A stretch of 64,000 nt of DNA. Source: Clostridium sp. CM027. GTDB taxonomy: Bacteria > Bacillota > Clostridia > Clostridiales > Clostridiaceae. Location: the NCBI RefSeq assembly GCF_024730565.1, contig NZ_CP077725.1, forward strand, positions 3,552,501 through 3,616,500, written 5' to 3'. This document shows positions 56,000-64,000 of this stretch, one piece after another (the first letter of the stretch is position 1; each line of letters begins with the position of its first letter). Position numbers and translations under genes: made by a program. Below the pieces are notes generated by a model. It was not told the origin of the DNA, ran no database searches, and saw nothing but the letters and a program-made list of their open reading frames with translations.

Positions 56000-57580
56000 C
56001 TATCTTCTAGATTTAGCTACTTCAATATTTACTTTTCTACTATTTAATTTCTTACCTGAACTATTGTTTAGAATAGAATCTACTAAGTTCGCAGGAACAT
56101 CTAAGAAAGAAAATTTATCTAAAATATCAATGCGGCCAAGTTCATTTTTATTAATGTTAGCAGTCTCGCATAGGAAAGATATAATATCTTTAGTCATAAC
56201 TTCATCCATTCTTCCTATAGATAAGAATAGTCTAACATTATCTGTAGTTGTAGTTGTAGCATCATCTGCATAGTTATAGTTAACTTCTTTATCAAAAATA
56301 ATTTTGATTAGGGAAGCAGCTACATCTTCATCACCAAATTCTTTTATAAGATTTTGTCCTAGTGGAAGAAAGTTTTCATATAAATTTTCTTTTAGAACTA
56401 ATTTTATAGAATCTAAAATAGTTTCTGATTTTGCAGCGAATATATCTGTTATAGTAGGTACAGTTTTTTTAGCGATGATACTTTTAGTATCACGTTCAAT
56501 TTGTCTTATAGCAGATGCTTCTCGTCTTGTAATAAGACTATAAGCTGTGCCTTCTTTACCAGCTCTACCTGTTCTACCAATTCTATGTATATATGATTCG
56601 CTATCTTGTGGTAAATCATAGTTTATTACATGAGTAACATTTTCAACGTCGATTCCTCTTGCAGCTACATCTGTTGCAATTAAGAAATTCAGATTACCAT
56701 CTTTGAATTTTTTAAGAGTATTCATTCTTTGACTTTGTTTCATGTCTCCGTGCATACCTTCTACTGTATAACCTCTAGGTTGTAATGCATCAACTAATTC
56801 ATCTACACCCTTCTTAGTTTTACAGAATAGTATACAAGTCTTAGGAGCATCAACGTCAAGAATTCTACATAATGATTCAAATTTATTTTTTGGGTTTACT
56901 TCATAATAATATTGTTCAATCTTAGAAACAGTCAAAGATTTCTTTTCTATTGCAATAAGCTTTGTTTCAGGATGCATATATTTTTTTGACAATATTTTAA
57001 TAGCTCTTGGCATAGTAGCTGAGAAAAGTAAAGTCTGTCTATCTTCACTTAAATTACTTATAATGCTTTCAATATCTTCAATAAAGCCCATGTTTAACAT
57101 TTCGTCAGCTTCATCTAAAACAAGAAACTTAGCATTAGCGAGTTTTAAAGTGCCTTTTCTAATATGATCTAATAATCTTCCTGGAGTTCCAACTACAATA
57201 TCTACTCCTCTTTTTAAAGCGGATATTTGTCTATCAATAGATTGGCCACCATAGATTGGTAATATTTTAATTCTTTCATGTCTTGCAATACGTGAAAGTT
57301 CTTCAGCAACTTGGACAGCAAGTTCTCTTGTTGGAGACATTATTATTGCTTGAACTTTTCCATTTGGTCTTTCCATTAGGCTTAAAATAGGTGCACCAAA
57401 GGCTAATGTTTTACCAGTTCCTGTTTGAGCTTGACCTATAATATCAAAGCCATCTAGTACAACTGGAATAGCTTTTGCTTGAATATCAGATGGATATTCA
57501 AATTTTAGATCTTGTATAGCGTGGAGTACGGATTCGCTTAGTCCTAGTTCATCAAATTTAAGTTTGTCAATTTTGTTCAT
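56000..57580 (-). CDS. DEAD-box RNA helicase with DbpA-like domain
   Basis: The 526-residue protein has the Q motif, AQTGTGKT, DEAD at motif II, SAT and HRIGRTGRAG. The C-terminal part, with VRLFLSIGRMDEVMTKDI and KVNIEVAKSRR, resembles a DbpA-type RNA-binding domain. It is probably CshA- or DbpA-like, acting in ribosome assembly or RNA decay. The ATG is preceded by AAGAGGAATTTTA. Confidence 0.92.
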   Translation of the reverse strand: MNKIDKLKFDELGLSESVLHAIQDLKFEYPSDIQAKAIPVVLDGFDIIGQAQTGTGKTLAFGAPILSLMERPNGKVQAIIMSPTRELAVQVAEELSRIARHERIKILPIYGGQSIDRQISALKRGVDIVVGTPGRLLDHIRKGTLKLANAKFLVLDEADEMLNMGFIEDIESIISNLSEDRQTLLFSATMPRAIKILSKKYMHPETKLIAIEKKSLTVSKIEQYYYEVNPKNKFESLCRILDVDAPKTCILFCKTKKGVDELVDALQPRGYTVEGMHGDMKQSQRMNTLKKFKDGNLNFLIATDVAARGIDVENVTHVINYDLPQDSESYIHRIGRTGRAGKEGTAYSLITRREASAIRQIERDTKSIIAKKTVPTITDIFAAKSETILDSIKLVLKENLYENFLPLGQNLIKEFGDEDVAASLIKIIFDKEVNYNYADDATTTTTDNVRLFLSIGRMDEVMTKDIISFLCETANINKNELGRIDILDKFSFLDVPANLVDSILNNSSGKKLNSRKVNIEVAKSRR

Positions 57581-57661
57581 TAAAATTCCTCTTTCTTCTC
57601 ATAAAGTATCAAATACATCTTATTATTACAAAAATATATACAAAATAATAAATATTAAATC

Positions 57662-57689
57662 AAAAAAGCAAATTCAAATTGCTTTTTTA
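57662..57689. terminator. Terminator after queT
   Basis: AAAAAAGCAA pairs with TTGCTTTTTT around a seven-base loop. It lies just beyond the 3' end of the minus-strand queT gene. Confidence 0.85.
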
Positions 57690-57692
57690 TAA

Positions 57693-58217
57693 TTATTTAA
57701 AAAAATTCCTCAAAATTGAGTTCTTCTCAATAACATAAATAAGAGGCAATCCAATTCCATAACAGCAGACTAATTCTCCCCATGCAACTTGCAGCATACA
57801 AACTATAAGGGGCATGTCATTAACATATAAAAGCTTTAACAGTATGCCTATAATAATGGCATTAACTACTACAGCCGGTAATGGAGCAAGTATTCTTTTG
57901 AATTTAAGTTTGCTTTTACCAATATAGTAAGTTGAAATCGCAGCTATAAGCGTTGCAAGGGAACCGAAAACCATATCCATAATACCTAGTGGACTTATAA
58001 TATTAGAAACTATACAACCAATTAGCAGCCCAGGAATAGAAAAGGATGCAAAATAAGGTAAAATAGTAAGTCCTTCAGCGATACGATATTGAATAACTCC
58101 AAAGCTGAAAAACGATAAGCTTAGAGTTAAGGCTACATAAATAGCAGCCACCATTGCTGCAAAAACGATCTTTCTTATTTTTACAGACATAGTTCCTTCA
58201 TTTAATTTAATATTCAT
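57693..58217 (-). CDS. queT: QueT-family preQ1/queuosine precursor transporter (ECF S component)
   Basis: The 174-residue protein has about five membrane segments and the QueT pattern VAAMVAAIYVALTLSLSFF with QYRIAEGLTILPYF. It imports a queuosine precursor with a shared ECF module. The ATG follows GGAGGCACAAAA, and a probable preQ1-I riboswitch covers that site. No queuosine biosynthesis genes are in the window. Confidence 0.9.
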   Translation of the reverse strand: MNIKLNEGTMSVKIRKIVFAAMVAAIYVALTLSLSFFSFGVIQYRIAEGLTILPYFASFSIPGLLIGCIVSNIISPLGIMDMVFGSLATLIAAISTYYIGKSKLKFKRILAPLPAVVVNAIIIGILLKLLYVNDMPLIVCMLQVAWGELVCCYGIGLPLIYVIEKNSILRNFFK

Positions 58218-58224
58218 TTTTGTG

Positions 58225-58268
58225 CCTCCGTAGTTTTATTTTAAGACAGGATGGTTACGAACTGTCTA
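58225..58268 (-). promoter_or_regulatory. Probable preQ1-I riboswitch
   Basis: On the minus strand a GACAG/CTGTC stem encloses TTCGTAACCAT, and the A-rich tail TTAAAATAAAACTA leads into GGAGG. This is the compact preQ1-I plan: a stem, a cytosine-bearing loop, and an A-tract that folds back as a pseudoknot and hides the ribosome-binding site. It precedes queT, a fitting target. Confidence 0.65.
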
Positions 58269-58439
58269 TGAGTATTTGACTCGAATCTTTATTTTACTCC
58301 ATATTTCGCAATTAGTCAATAGGGCTTTCAGATTTTCTGAGGTTGTAGGGGATTAATTCTAGTTTTAAATACGTTGAAATTATGGTCTAAAATAGTTAAA
58401 AGTATGATATAGTTAAAATATATATGAATTTGTTTTTTG

Positions 58440-58475
58440 AAGTTAGTATTACAGCTTCGCAGGTGATGATTTAAT
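58440..58475 (+). repeat. Partial copy of the dispersed repeat
   Basis: AGTATTACAGCTTCGCAGGT followed by GATGATTTAA matches the tail of the copies at 42636, 55845 and 63886. It ends about 27 bases before the M16 peptidase start codon. Confidence 0.5.
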
Positions 58476-58501
58476 AACATAGTTTTTGGTTAAAGGAGAA
58501 T

Positions 58502-59755
58502 ATGATGAGTAAAGAAATTTTTAATACAAAACAAACACAATTAAGTAATGGTATTAAACTTATTACTATTAAAAAGGATAGTCAAATTTCAGCAGTTCAT
58601 GTTGGAGTAAACATAGGTTCTCTTTTTGAAGAAAAAAATGAAAAGGGAATAGCACATTTTATAGAACACATGCTTTTTAAAGGAACTGAGGGTAGAACTA
58701 ACGAAGAACTAAACAGCAATCTAGAAAATTTAGGTGGGGAATATAATGCATACACGGATTTTAATTGTACAGTATATACTGCTACAATTTTAAATGAAGA
58801 ATTAGAGAACTCGTTAACACTTCTCGGAGATATGCTATTAAATTCAACCTTTCCAATTGATGAAATTGAAAAGGAAAGGGGTGTAATACTCGCTGAAATT
58901 AGAACGATTAATGATGACATTGAAGATTTAAGCTTTAAGAGAATTAATGAAATTGCTTTTAAATATAGTCCACTTAGAGAAGATACTATTGGTAGCGAAA
59001 ATATTATAAAAAAAGTTACAAGAAAGCAACTTGTTGATTTTTATAACAAATATTACTTGCCTAATAATTCATTCATATCTATTGTATCGTCGTTTGAACA
59101 TGAGGATATAATAAACATGGTTAACAAATATTTTGGTGATTGGACAAAGAGGAAATTTGAAAAGAAAAAAATAACTTTTGAACATCATAAGTCTATAAAA
59201 AAAATCTCATATAAAAAAGAAATTGAGCAATGCACTATACTGTATTTATATACCTTTAATGGACTATCTAAAGATGAGGAATTAGCACTTAGAATATTAA
59301 ACTATAAATTTGGAGAAAGTTCTAATTCTATATTATTTAGAGAACTTCGAGAAGAAAGAGGATTGTCATATGATGTTTACACTCATTTAGATACTTCAAA
59401 TAACGTTAAAATATTATATATTTATACATCGGTGTCAGAAGAAAATGTAGAGGAAGCAATCGATGTAATAGATACTGCTATTAAAGATATTGAAAGTAAA
59501 AAAATAGTTTTTGACGATAATACGATAGCCTTGATGAAAAAAATAATGAAAACTGCTATAGCTTCAACCTTAGAGGACTCAACAGACCTTGGAAGTTATG
59601 TAATACATCAAGCTATGGACGATGAAGATATATATCAGTTTACTGATGATATGGATAACATGGAGAATATTAAAAGTGAAGACCTATATAATATTTCAAG
59701 AAAAGTATTGCAGGAGCCAACAATTCACATATTTTTACCAGAAAAGAGAGTGTAA
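58502..59755 (+). CDS. M16-family zinc metallopeptidase
   Basis: The 417-residue protein has the inverted zinc motif HFIEH in GIAHFIEHMLFKG and the third ligand in ERGVILAEIRTI. It is a single M16 unit resembling YmxG/PqqL-like processing peptidases. A partner subunit is not encoded here. The ATG, and another three bases later, follows AAAGGAGAAT. It is two bases from recX. Confidence 0.9.
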   Translation: MMSKEIFNTKQTQLSNGIKLITIKKDSQISAVHVGVNIGSLFEEKNEKGIAHFIEHMLFKGTEGRTNEELNSNLENLGGEYNAYTDFNCTVYTATILNEELENSLTLLGDMLLNSTFPIDEIEKERGVILAEIRTINDDIEDLSFKRINEIAFKYSPLREDTIGSENIIKKVTRKQLVDFYNKYYLPNNSFISIVSSFEHEDIINMVNKYFGDWTKRKFEKKKITFEHHKSIKKISYKKEIEQCTILYLYTFNGLSKDEELALRILNYKFGESSNSILFRELREERGLSYDVYTHLDTSNNVKILYIYTSVSEENVEEAIDVIDTAIKDIESKKIVFDDNTIALMKKIMKTAIASTLEDSTDLGSYVIHQAMDDEDIYQFTDDMDNMENIKSEDLYNISRKVLQEPTIHIFLPEKRV

Positions 59756-59757
59756 AA

Positions 59758-60642
59758 TTGAGTAGTATTATAACAAAAATTGAAATACAAAAAAAAAATA
59801 AGCGGAGAGTTAACATCTATATGGATGGCGAATATGCATTTGCTTGTGATGCAGAACTTATATATATCCATAATATTACAAAAGGCAGAGTTATGGACAA
59901 ACAGAATTTAGAAGATATAGCTAGTGAAGATAATTATATTAAGGGGAAAACCTGCGCACTTCACTTTTTGGAGAGAAGCAATAAATCGGCTAAACAAGTA
60001 GTTGATAAATTAACGATAAAGGAATTTGATACTAAAACTATAGATAGAGTACTGGAGTTTTTAAAGCGGTATGATTTTATTGATGATAAGCGGTTTGTTG
60101 AATTATTTATAAAAGAAAAAATCAGGTCTAGTGGTAAAAATAAAATAAAGTTTGATTTATTAAAAAAATCTCTTCCAAAAGAATTAATTAAAGAAGAACT
60201 TAATAAGATAACTAATGAGCAACAGCTCGAAACAGCTTTGAAATTAGGCGAAAAAAAAATCGTTACAATATCTAAGAGTGAGAAGGATACAAAAAAACTT
60301 TATAAAAAAACATCAGACTATTTAGCTCGCAGTGGATATGATTACGAAATAATTAAAGAGGTTTTGGCTAAGATAACTGAAAATGACAAAGGAGAGGAAT
60401 CATGCGATAATGCGCCCTCCGAAGATACTTATCAAGAAGATTATGATAAATTATACGAGTTAGCTAGTAAAAGATACAGCATATTAATCAAGTCAGAATC
60501 GCACAAAATAAAGCTATATAAAAAGCTAGGAGACTATCTTTTAAGAAGAGGATTCCAGTGGGATCAAATTAAAAAAGTATTAAAAGATTTAATTAATGGC
60601 ACAGAAGATATTGTTAATGAAAGCGGTGATAGGAGTGTTTAA
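59758..60642 (+). CDS. recX: RecX-family regulator, extended
   Basis: The 294-residue RecX protein has tandem three-helix repeats, with DDKRFVELFIKEKIRSSGKN typical of the family. It modulates RecA filaments. It is longer than many RecX proteins. The later part holds two similar blocks, about 50 residues each, around KLYKKTSDYLARSGYDYEII and KLYKKLGDYLLRRGFQWDQI. The start is TTG. It overlaps the next frame. No recA is in view. Confidence 0.85.
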   Translation: MSSIITKIEIQKKNKRRVNIYMDGEYAFACDAELIYIHNITKGRVMDKQNLEDIASEDNYIKGKTCALHFLERSNKSAKQVVDKLTIKEFDTKTIDRVLEFLKRYDFIDDKRFVELFIKEKIRSSGKNKIKFDLLKKSLPKELIKEELNKITNEQQLETALKLGEKKIVTISKSEKDTKKLYKKTSDYLARSGYDYEIIKEVLAKITENDKGEESCDNAPSEDTYQEDYDKLYELASKRYSILIKSESHKIKLYKKLGDYLLRRGFQWDQIKKVLKDLINGTEDIVNESGDRSV

Positions 60643-61801
60643 AGAGCCCGTAAGCTTAATTTTACTGTTATTGTTTATATACCCAATAATTAAAGGGTTT
60701 ATATATAAATTCTCATCGGAGCATTTAAAAGGTGGCATTGAGGGAGTTTTTCAAAGTATATCTTTTTTGCTTTCTTTATGTCTAGGTATTTATTATACGA
60801 AAAAAGTGCTTATTCAGCACAATGAAGGTATGTATGAGAAAATATATAAAAGTATACCAATGAATGTTATAGGGTTTATTAATAGCAAACCATTAGTGAT
60901 TTATATATTAATAATGCCAATAGTGATATTAATAATTTATAGTGTTATAAATTTTGTAATTAGTATTATTTCTCACATTACTTTTTATCCTTTATTTGAT
61001 AGCATAGAGCGCAAAGTAAGGCAAAAAAGTGTTTTATTTAATAGAATTATAGGTGCAGTATTTCAGTTGCCTAAAGCAATATGTTATGTAATTGTTATTA
61101 CTTTCATATTTAATTTTCTATCACTTCTTAATATAACTGATACATATAATAAGTATTTGGAAGAATCACAAATATATAATTATATATCCAAAGAGGTAGT
61201 TATTCCATTGACTAATTCAAAGCTTGCAAAAAAGCTTCCGAATGTTGTAGATAACTCTTTTAAAATTGTAGTAAAAGAGGCTTCTACTTTAGAACCTAAT
61301 TTACAAAACAAGCCAAAAGGTATAATTTATTATAATGGTATTACTCTGGATCAAGGGGTTAAGTCTAATGATGAAATTAATAAGTTTGCAATTACCCTGG
61401 CTGAAGGTAAAAGTGGTACAAGGGAGAAAGCAAGGGTTATTTATAAATGGGTAGGTAGTGAAGTAGCTTATAGCGATGAAAAAGCAAATAGAGTATTAAA
61501 TAACGATTTAGAAGCGAAATCTGGTGCCATCCCAACTTTTAACTCTAAAAGTGGTATATGTTTTGATTATGCATGTCTATATGTAGCTATGTGCAGAGCT
61601 AATAATATAAAGGTGAGAATTATAACAGGCCAAGGATTCAACGGAAGTAATTGGGTTAGCCATGCTTGGAATCAAGTATATATAGAGGAAGAAAACACCT
61701 GGATTAATGTAGATCCAACATTTTTAATTGGTGGGGATTATTATGATAGTAAAAGATTTGATATAGACCATAAAGGAGAGAATATAGCTGGAGAATGGTA
61801 A
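60635..61801 (+). CDS. Membrane transglutaminase-like cysteine protein
   Basis: The protein of about 388 residues has three to four N-terminal membrane helices and an extracytoplasmic transglutaminase-core domain. The Cys-His-Asp triad appears in SGICFDYACLYVAM, NWVSHAWNQVY and INVDPTF. It may act as a cell-wall peptidase or transpeptidase; the activity is not readable. The GTG at 60635 fits GGTGAT upstream; ATGs at 60596 and 60617 are alternatives. All overlap recX. Confidence 0.85.
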   Translation: MFKEPVSLILLLLFIYPIIKGFIYKFSSEHLKGGIEGVFQSISFLLSLCLGIYYTKKVLIQHNEGMYEKIYKSIPMNVIGFINSKPLVIYILIMPIVILIIYSVINFVISIISHITFYPLFDSIERKVRQKSVLFNRIIGAVFQLPKAICYVIVITFIFNFLSLLNITDTYNKYLEESQIYNYISKEVVIPLTNSKLAKKLPNVVDNSFKIVVKEASTLEPNLQNKPKGIIYYNGITLDQGVKSNDEINKFAITLAEGKSGTREKARVIYKWVGSEVAYSDEKANRVLNNDLEAKSGAIPTFNSKSGICFDYACLYVAMCRANNIKVRIITGQGFNGSNWVSHAWNQVYIEEENTWINVDPTFLIGGDYYDSKRFDIDHKGENIAGEW

Positions 61802-61802
61802 T

Positions 61803-61840
61803 AGAATAGCTACCTAAGTTTTAGGGAGCTATTCTATAGC
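61803..61840. terminator. Shared terminator of convergent genes
   Basis: AGAATAGCTACCT pairs with AGGGAGCTATTCT. It covers the 3' end of the minus-strand TPR gene and follows the transglutaminase gene. Confidence 0.7.
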
Positions 61841-62177
61841 TTTTTAATAATAAATTAATGGCTTTTTCGCAATCTGTATCTTCATTATTTAATGACCAAG
61901 CTGTATTGAAATAATATAATGCTTTTTGCTTGTTAACACACATAGCATAGCAGTAAGCTAAGTTGAAAAAATATTTGCTTTCACGGCGCAGGCTTATAGC
62001 AGCATGCAATAAAGGTATTGCCTTTTCGTATTTTTTTAAGTGAATAAAACATACTGCGGTATTATAAAGTGAACCAGCCTCATTATCTTTCATTTCTGCG
62101 GATTTTTTATAGAGAATTATTGCTCTATTATAATCTTTAGTATTGTATATTTCGTTAGCTTTTTGAAAGTATTCCAT
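61821..62177 (-). CDS. Tetratricopeptide-repeat protein
   Basis: The 118-residue protein is made of about three TPR units (AIILYKKSAEMKDNEAGSLY, AIPLLHAAISLRRESKYFF and a third). It is a probable protein-protein adaptor with no other domain. The ATG is preceded by AAGGAGGATAATA. Convergent with the transglutaminase gene. Confidence 0.85.
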   Translation of the reverse strand: MEYFQKANEIYNTKDYNRAIILYKKSAEMKDNEAGSLYNTAVCFIHLKKYEKAIPLLHAAISLRRESKYFFNLAYCYAMCVNKQKALYYFNTAWSLNNEDTDCEKAINLLLKSYRIAP

Positions 62178-62269
62178 TATTATCCTCCTTGTAATTCTCC
62201 GAAGAATTATAAATTTGTTATTCTAAATACTGTCCAAGGGTTTTAAAATGTATTCATTTAAGTGGAATT

Positions 62270-63070
62270 TTATTTGTTTTTATTAACCACTTTTTTTTCG
62301 AAAAGTGCAACCATTTCATACATAAGATAAGCTAAGATAGAAAGTATTACTATGCTCATCATTACCATATCTAGTTGGGAAACTTGACCACCATAGATTA
62401 TTAAAAATCCTAAACCTTCTTTAGCCACTAAGAACTCACCCATAATTACGCCCACCCATGAGAGGCCTACATTGATCTTAAGTGCAGAAATAAAAGCTCC
62501 AATAGATGAAGGAATAATTAGATTAATTAATATTTGGTATTTAGAAGCTCCGAAGGTTTTTAAAAGTTTAATTTTATCTTCATCCACTTCTCTAAAACCG
62601 CTTAGTATGCTAATTATGGTTACAACTATTGATATTAAAAGCGCGATTACTATTATTGCCTTTACCCCGTTGCCTACCCAAAATATAATAATAGGTGCAA
62701 GAGCTACTTTAGGCAAGGCATTTAATACTATTAAGTATGGATCCAAAACTTTTGAAACAAAATCGGACCACCACAATAAGACTGCAATTAAGGCCCCTAA
62801 TATGGTTCCAAGTAAAAAACCTGTTATTGTTTCAAAACATGTTACTGATATATGAGTTAGCAGTGTACCTTCATTATATATTTGTATAAAGGAATTATAC
62901 ATTTTTGACGGTGTGCTTGTTAAAAAGGAATCAATCCATTTAAGTCTGCCAGCTATTTCCCAAAGGCTAAAAAAAACAATTAGTATTATTATCCTTGTGA
63001 AAATAATAGTGTATTTCTCTCTTTTTACATTTTTGATATAATTCTTTTGCTCATCACTTTGAATCAGCAT
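62270..63070 (-). CDS. SsuC/TauC-type ABC transporter permease
   Basis: The 266-residue protein has about six membrane helices and the permease loop LLKTFGASKYQILINLIIPSS. It belongs to the nitrate/sulfonate/taurine (NitT/TauT) or ThiX-like group. The substrate is unknown because no binding protein is in view. It overlaps the ATPase gene by 17 bases. No TPP riboswitch is seen upstream, so a thiamine precursor role is not supported. Confidence 0.9.
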   Translation of the reverse strand: MLIQSDEQKNYIKNVKREKYTIIFTRIIILIVFFSLWEIAGRLKWIDSFLTSTPSKMYNSFIQIYNEGTLLTHISVTCFETITGFLLGTILGALIAVLLWWSDFVSKVLDPYLIVLNALPKVALAPIIIFWVGNGVKAIIVIALLISIVVTIISILSGFREVDEDKIKLLKTFGASKYQILINLIIPSSIGAFISALKINVGLSWVGVIMGEFLVAKEGLGFLIIYGGQVSQLDMVMMSIVILSILAYLMYEMVALFEKKVVNKNK

Positions 63071-63827
63071 TGCTATTCAACTCCTTCCAAATTTCATTGA
63101 AGTAAACTCTGAAATTTGGAGCTTCTCGACGCTTGAGAGGACAAGGGAAATCTTCTCCAAATTCAATATTCATCTCTTTAACGATTACAGCAGGTCGATT
63201 TGAAAGGATAATAATTTCATCTGACATAGCGATAGCTTCAGAAATATCATGAGTTACCATTATAGTAGTCTTTTTTTCTTTTTTTATAATTTCATAAACT
63301 TCATCACTAATGTTTAATCTAGTTTGGTAGTCTAAAGCTGAGAAAGGCTCATCTAAAAGAAGGACTTCGGGGCTTAAAGCTAGGGTGCGAATTAAAGCAA
63401 CTCTTTGGCGCATGCCTCCGGATAATTCTCTAGGATGATGATTTCTAAATTCCCAGAGGTTATAGCTTATTAAAATATTTTTTACCATTTCCTTATTGTC
63501 ATCTGTAATACGGTGGTTAATTTTGAGACCCAAAAGTACATTGTCCCATATGGTTAACCAGTCGAATAATTGATCCTTTTGAAACATATATCCAATTTTT
63601 GAAAGGCTTGAGCTATTATCGTGACTTTTAATTACTATTTCGCCATATGACGGAGTAATTAAGCCTGCTATTATATTTAACAGCGTAGATTTACCACAGC
63701 CAGAAGGGCCTACAATACTTAAAAAGTGACCTTCTTCTACACTAAATGAGATATGCTTTAAAGCAGGAGTTTCTGCAGTTAAAGAGTGATAATTCATGCA
63801 TATATTATTAATTTCTACTTTAATCAC
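63054..63827 (-). CDS. SsuB/TauB-type ABC transporter ATPase
   Basis: The 257-residue ATPase has Walker A GPSGCGKSTLL, signature LSGGMRQRVALIR and Walker B VLLLDEPFSALD. It energises the permease encoded just downstream on the minus strand. The ATG is preceded by AAGGGGATGACAAAG. The gene for the binding protein is not in the window; the region upstream holds repeat DNA. Confidence 0.93.
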   Translation of the reverse strand: MIKVEINNICMNYHSLTAETPALKHISFSVEEGHFLSIVGPSGCGKSTLLNIIAGLITPSYGEIVIKSHDNSSSLSKIGYMFQKDQLFDWLTIWDNVLLGLKINHRITDDNKEMVKNILISYNLWEFRNHHPRELSGGMRQRVALIRTLALSPEVLLLDEPFSALDYQTRLNISDEVYEIIKKEKKTTIMVTHDISEAIAMSDEIIILSNRPAVIVKEMNIEFGEDFPCPLKRREAPNFRVYFNEIWKELNSNADSK

Positions 63828-63885
63828 TTTGTCATCCCCTTGAGAGTTATAGTTTAGTATATGAGGGTAGATAATGTATTGTTAA

Positions 63886-64000
63886 CGACATTTCAGAAGG
63901 GTCACCCACTTACTTAAGTAGGAATATACATCTATAATAAAAATAAGAGTTAAGTAGAAATATAAAACGCCTTCTGAAGTCGTTAATATTGCAGCATCGC
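63886..64000 (+). repeat. Dispersed two-hairpin repeat, copy C, cut by window end
   Basis: It begins ACGACATTTCAGAAGG. After about 66 bases the inverted arm CCTTCTGAAGTCGTT appears, then AATATTGCAGCATCGC at the window edge. Copies A, B and D suggest it would continue AGGCGATGATTTAA. It lies upstream of the minus-strand ABC genes. Confidence 0.8.

Noticed and set aside
63828-64000. Possible TPP riboswitch that would make the ABC genes a thiamine-precursor importer
   Set aside because: No THI-box sequence is seen; the region is the dispersed repeat.

Overview
The window looks like a chromosomal segment of a low-GC, anaerobic, spore-former-type Firmicute, most likely Clostridium sensu lato. The DNA is strongly AT-rich, ribosome-binding sites are strong AGGAGG types, and TTG and GTG starts are common. 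Marker genes include a complete Rnf ferredoxin:NAD+ oxidoreductase operon, a hybrid-cluster protein, a GlcT-controlled PTS, and small DUF1292, UPF0158 and YtxH proteins. Species cannot be assigned from the sequence alone. I see no rRNA, tRNA, CRISPR array, intact transposase, prophage or replication origin.

Layout. 0-6.3 kb: a cytosolic ParB-like/BMP fusion protein, a phosphoesterase, a DMT exporter, and the cysteine desulfurase-ThiI pair for 4-thiouridine in tRNA. 6.5-13.3 kb: glucose PTS EIICB behind a GlcT-type antiterminator site, a PAP2 phosphatase, a Nudix-like/membrane fusion, and methionine gamma-lyase. 13.3-16 kb: a polar amino-acid ABC importer beside a decayed fragment of a second substrate-binding gene. 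16.4-20.6 kb: an FMN riboswitch and the ribD-ribE-ribBA-ribH operon. 20.6-22.9 kb: small genes, a HAD phosphatase and 5-formyl-THF cyclo-ligase. 23-25 kb: apbE, a NusG-II protein and a Gx transporter. 25-27.1 kb: a repeat-rich, rearranged patch with a membrane-protein/XRE pair, a decapitated ABC ATPase and a DUF3888 protein. 27.4-32.5 kb: rnfCDGEAB on the minus strand. 32.8-40.6 kb: yceG-telA, rarA, DUF948 and YtxH proteins, a Na/Pi cotransporter and an ECF S component. 40.7-46.6 kb: hcp, then glcT, a second antiterminator site, and crr-ptsH-ptsI. 46.7-55.7 kb: Y-family polymerase, tRNA nucleotidyltransferase-like protein, HD hydrolase, radical SAM, BirA, DUF1292 proteins, UPF0158 and MgtC. 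56-64 kb: DEAD helicase, QueT behind a probable preQ1 riboswitch, M16 peptidase, RecX, transglutaminase, TPR protein, and an SsuBC-like ABC permease and ATPase.

How the parts join. (1) Flavin economy: the riboflavin operon feeds FMN/FAD; ApbE can attach FMN covalently to RnfG and RnfD, which both carry flavinylation-like motifs; Rnf then couples ferredoxin oxidation to ion pumping. (2) Glucose uptake: two nearly identical GlcT target sites 37 kb apart, each overlapping a terminator, place ptsG and crr-ptsH-ptsI in one antitermination circuit run by the glcT gene in this window. (3) Nucleoside and sulfur modification of tRNA: cysteine desulfurase/ThiI and preQ1 uptake by QueT.

The least explained material is non-coding. 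There are three copies of a long imperfect palindrome just after stop codons; a dispersed two-hairpin repeat in about seven full or partial copies; a recurring hairpin core; several near-perfect operator palindromes; and four gene remnants. No large undescribed multi-gene system is obvious. The best leads are the ParB-BMP fusion, the repeat families, two apparent AUA starts, and the cysteine tail on RnfE.
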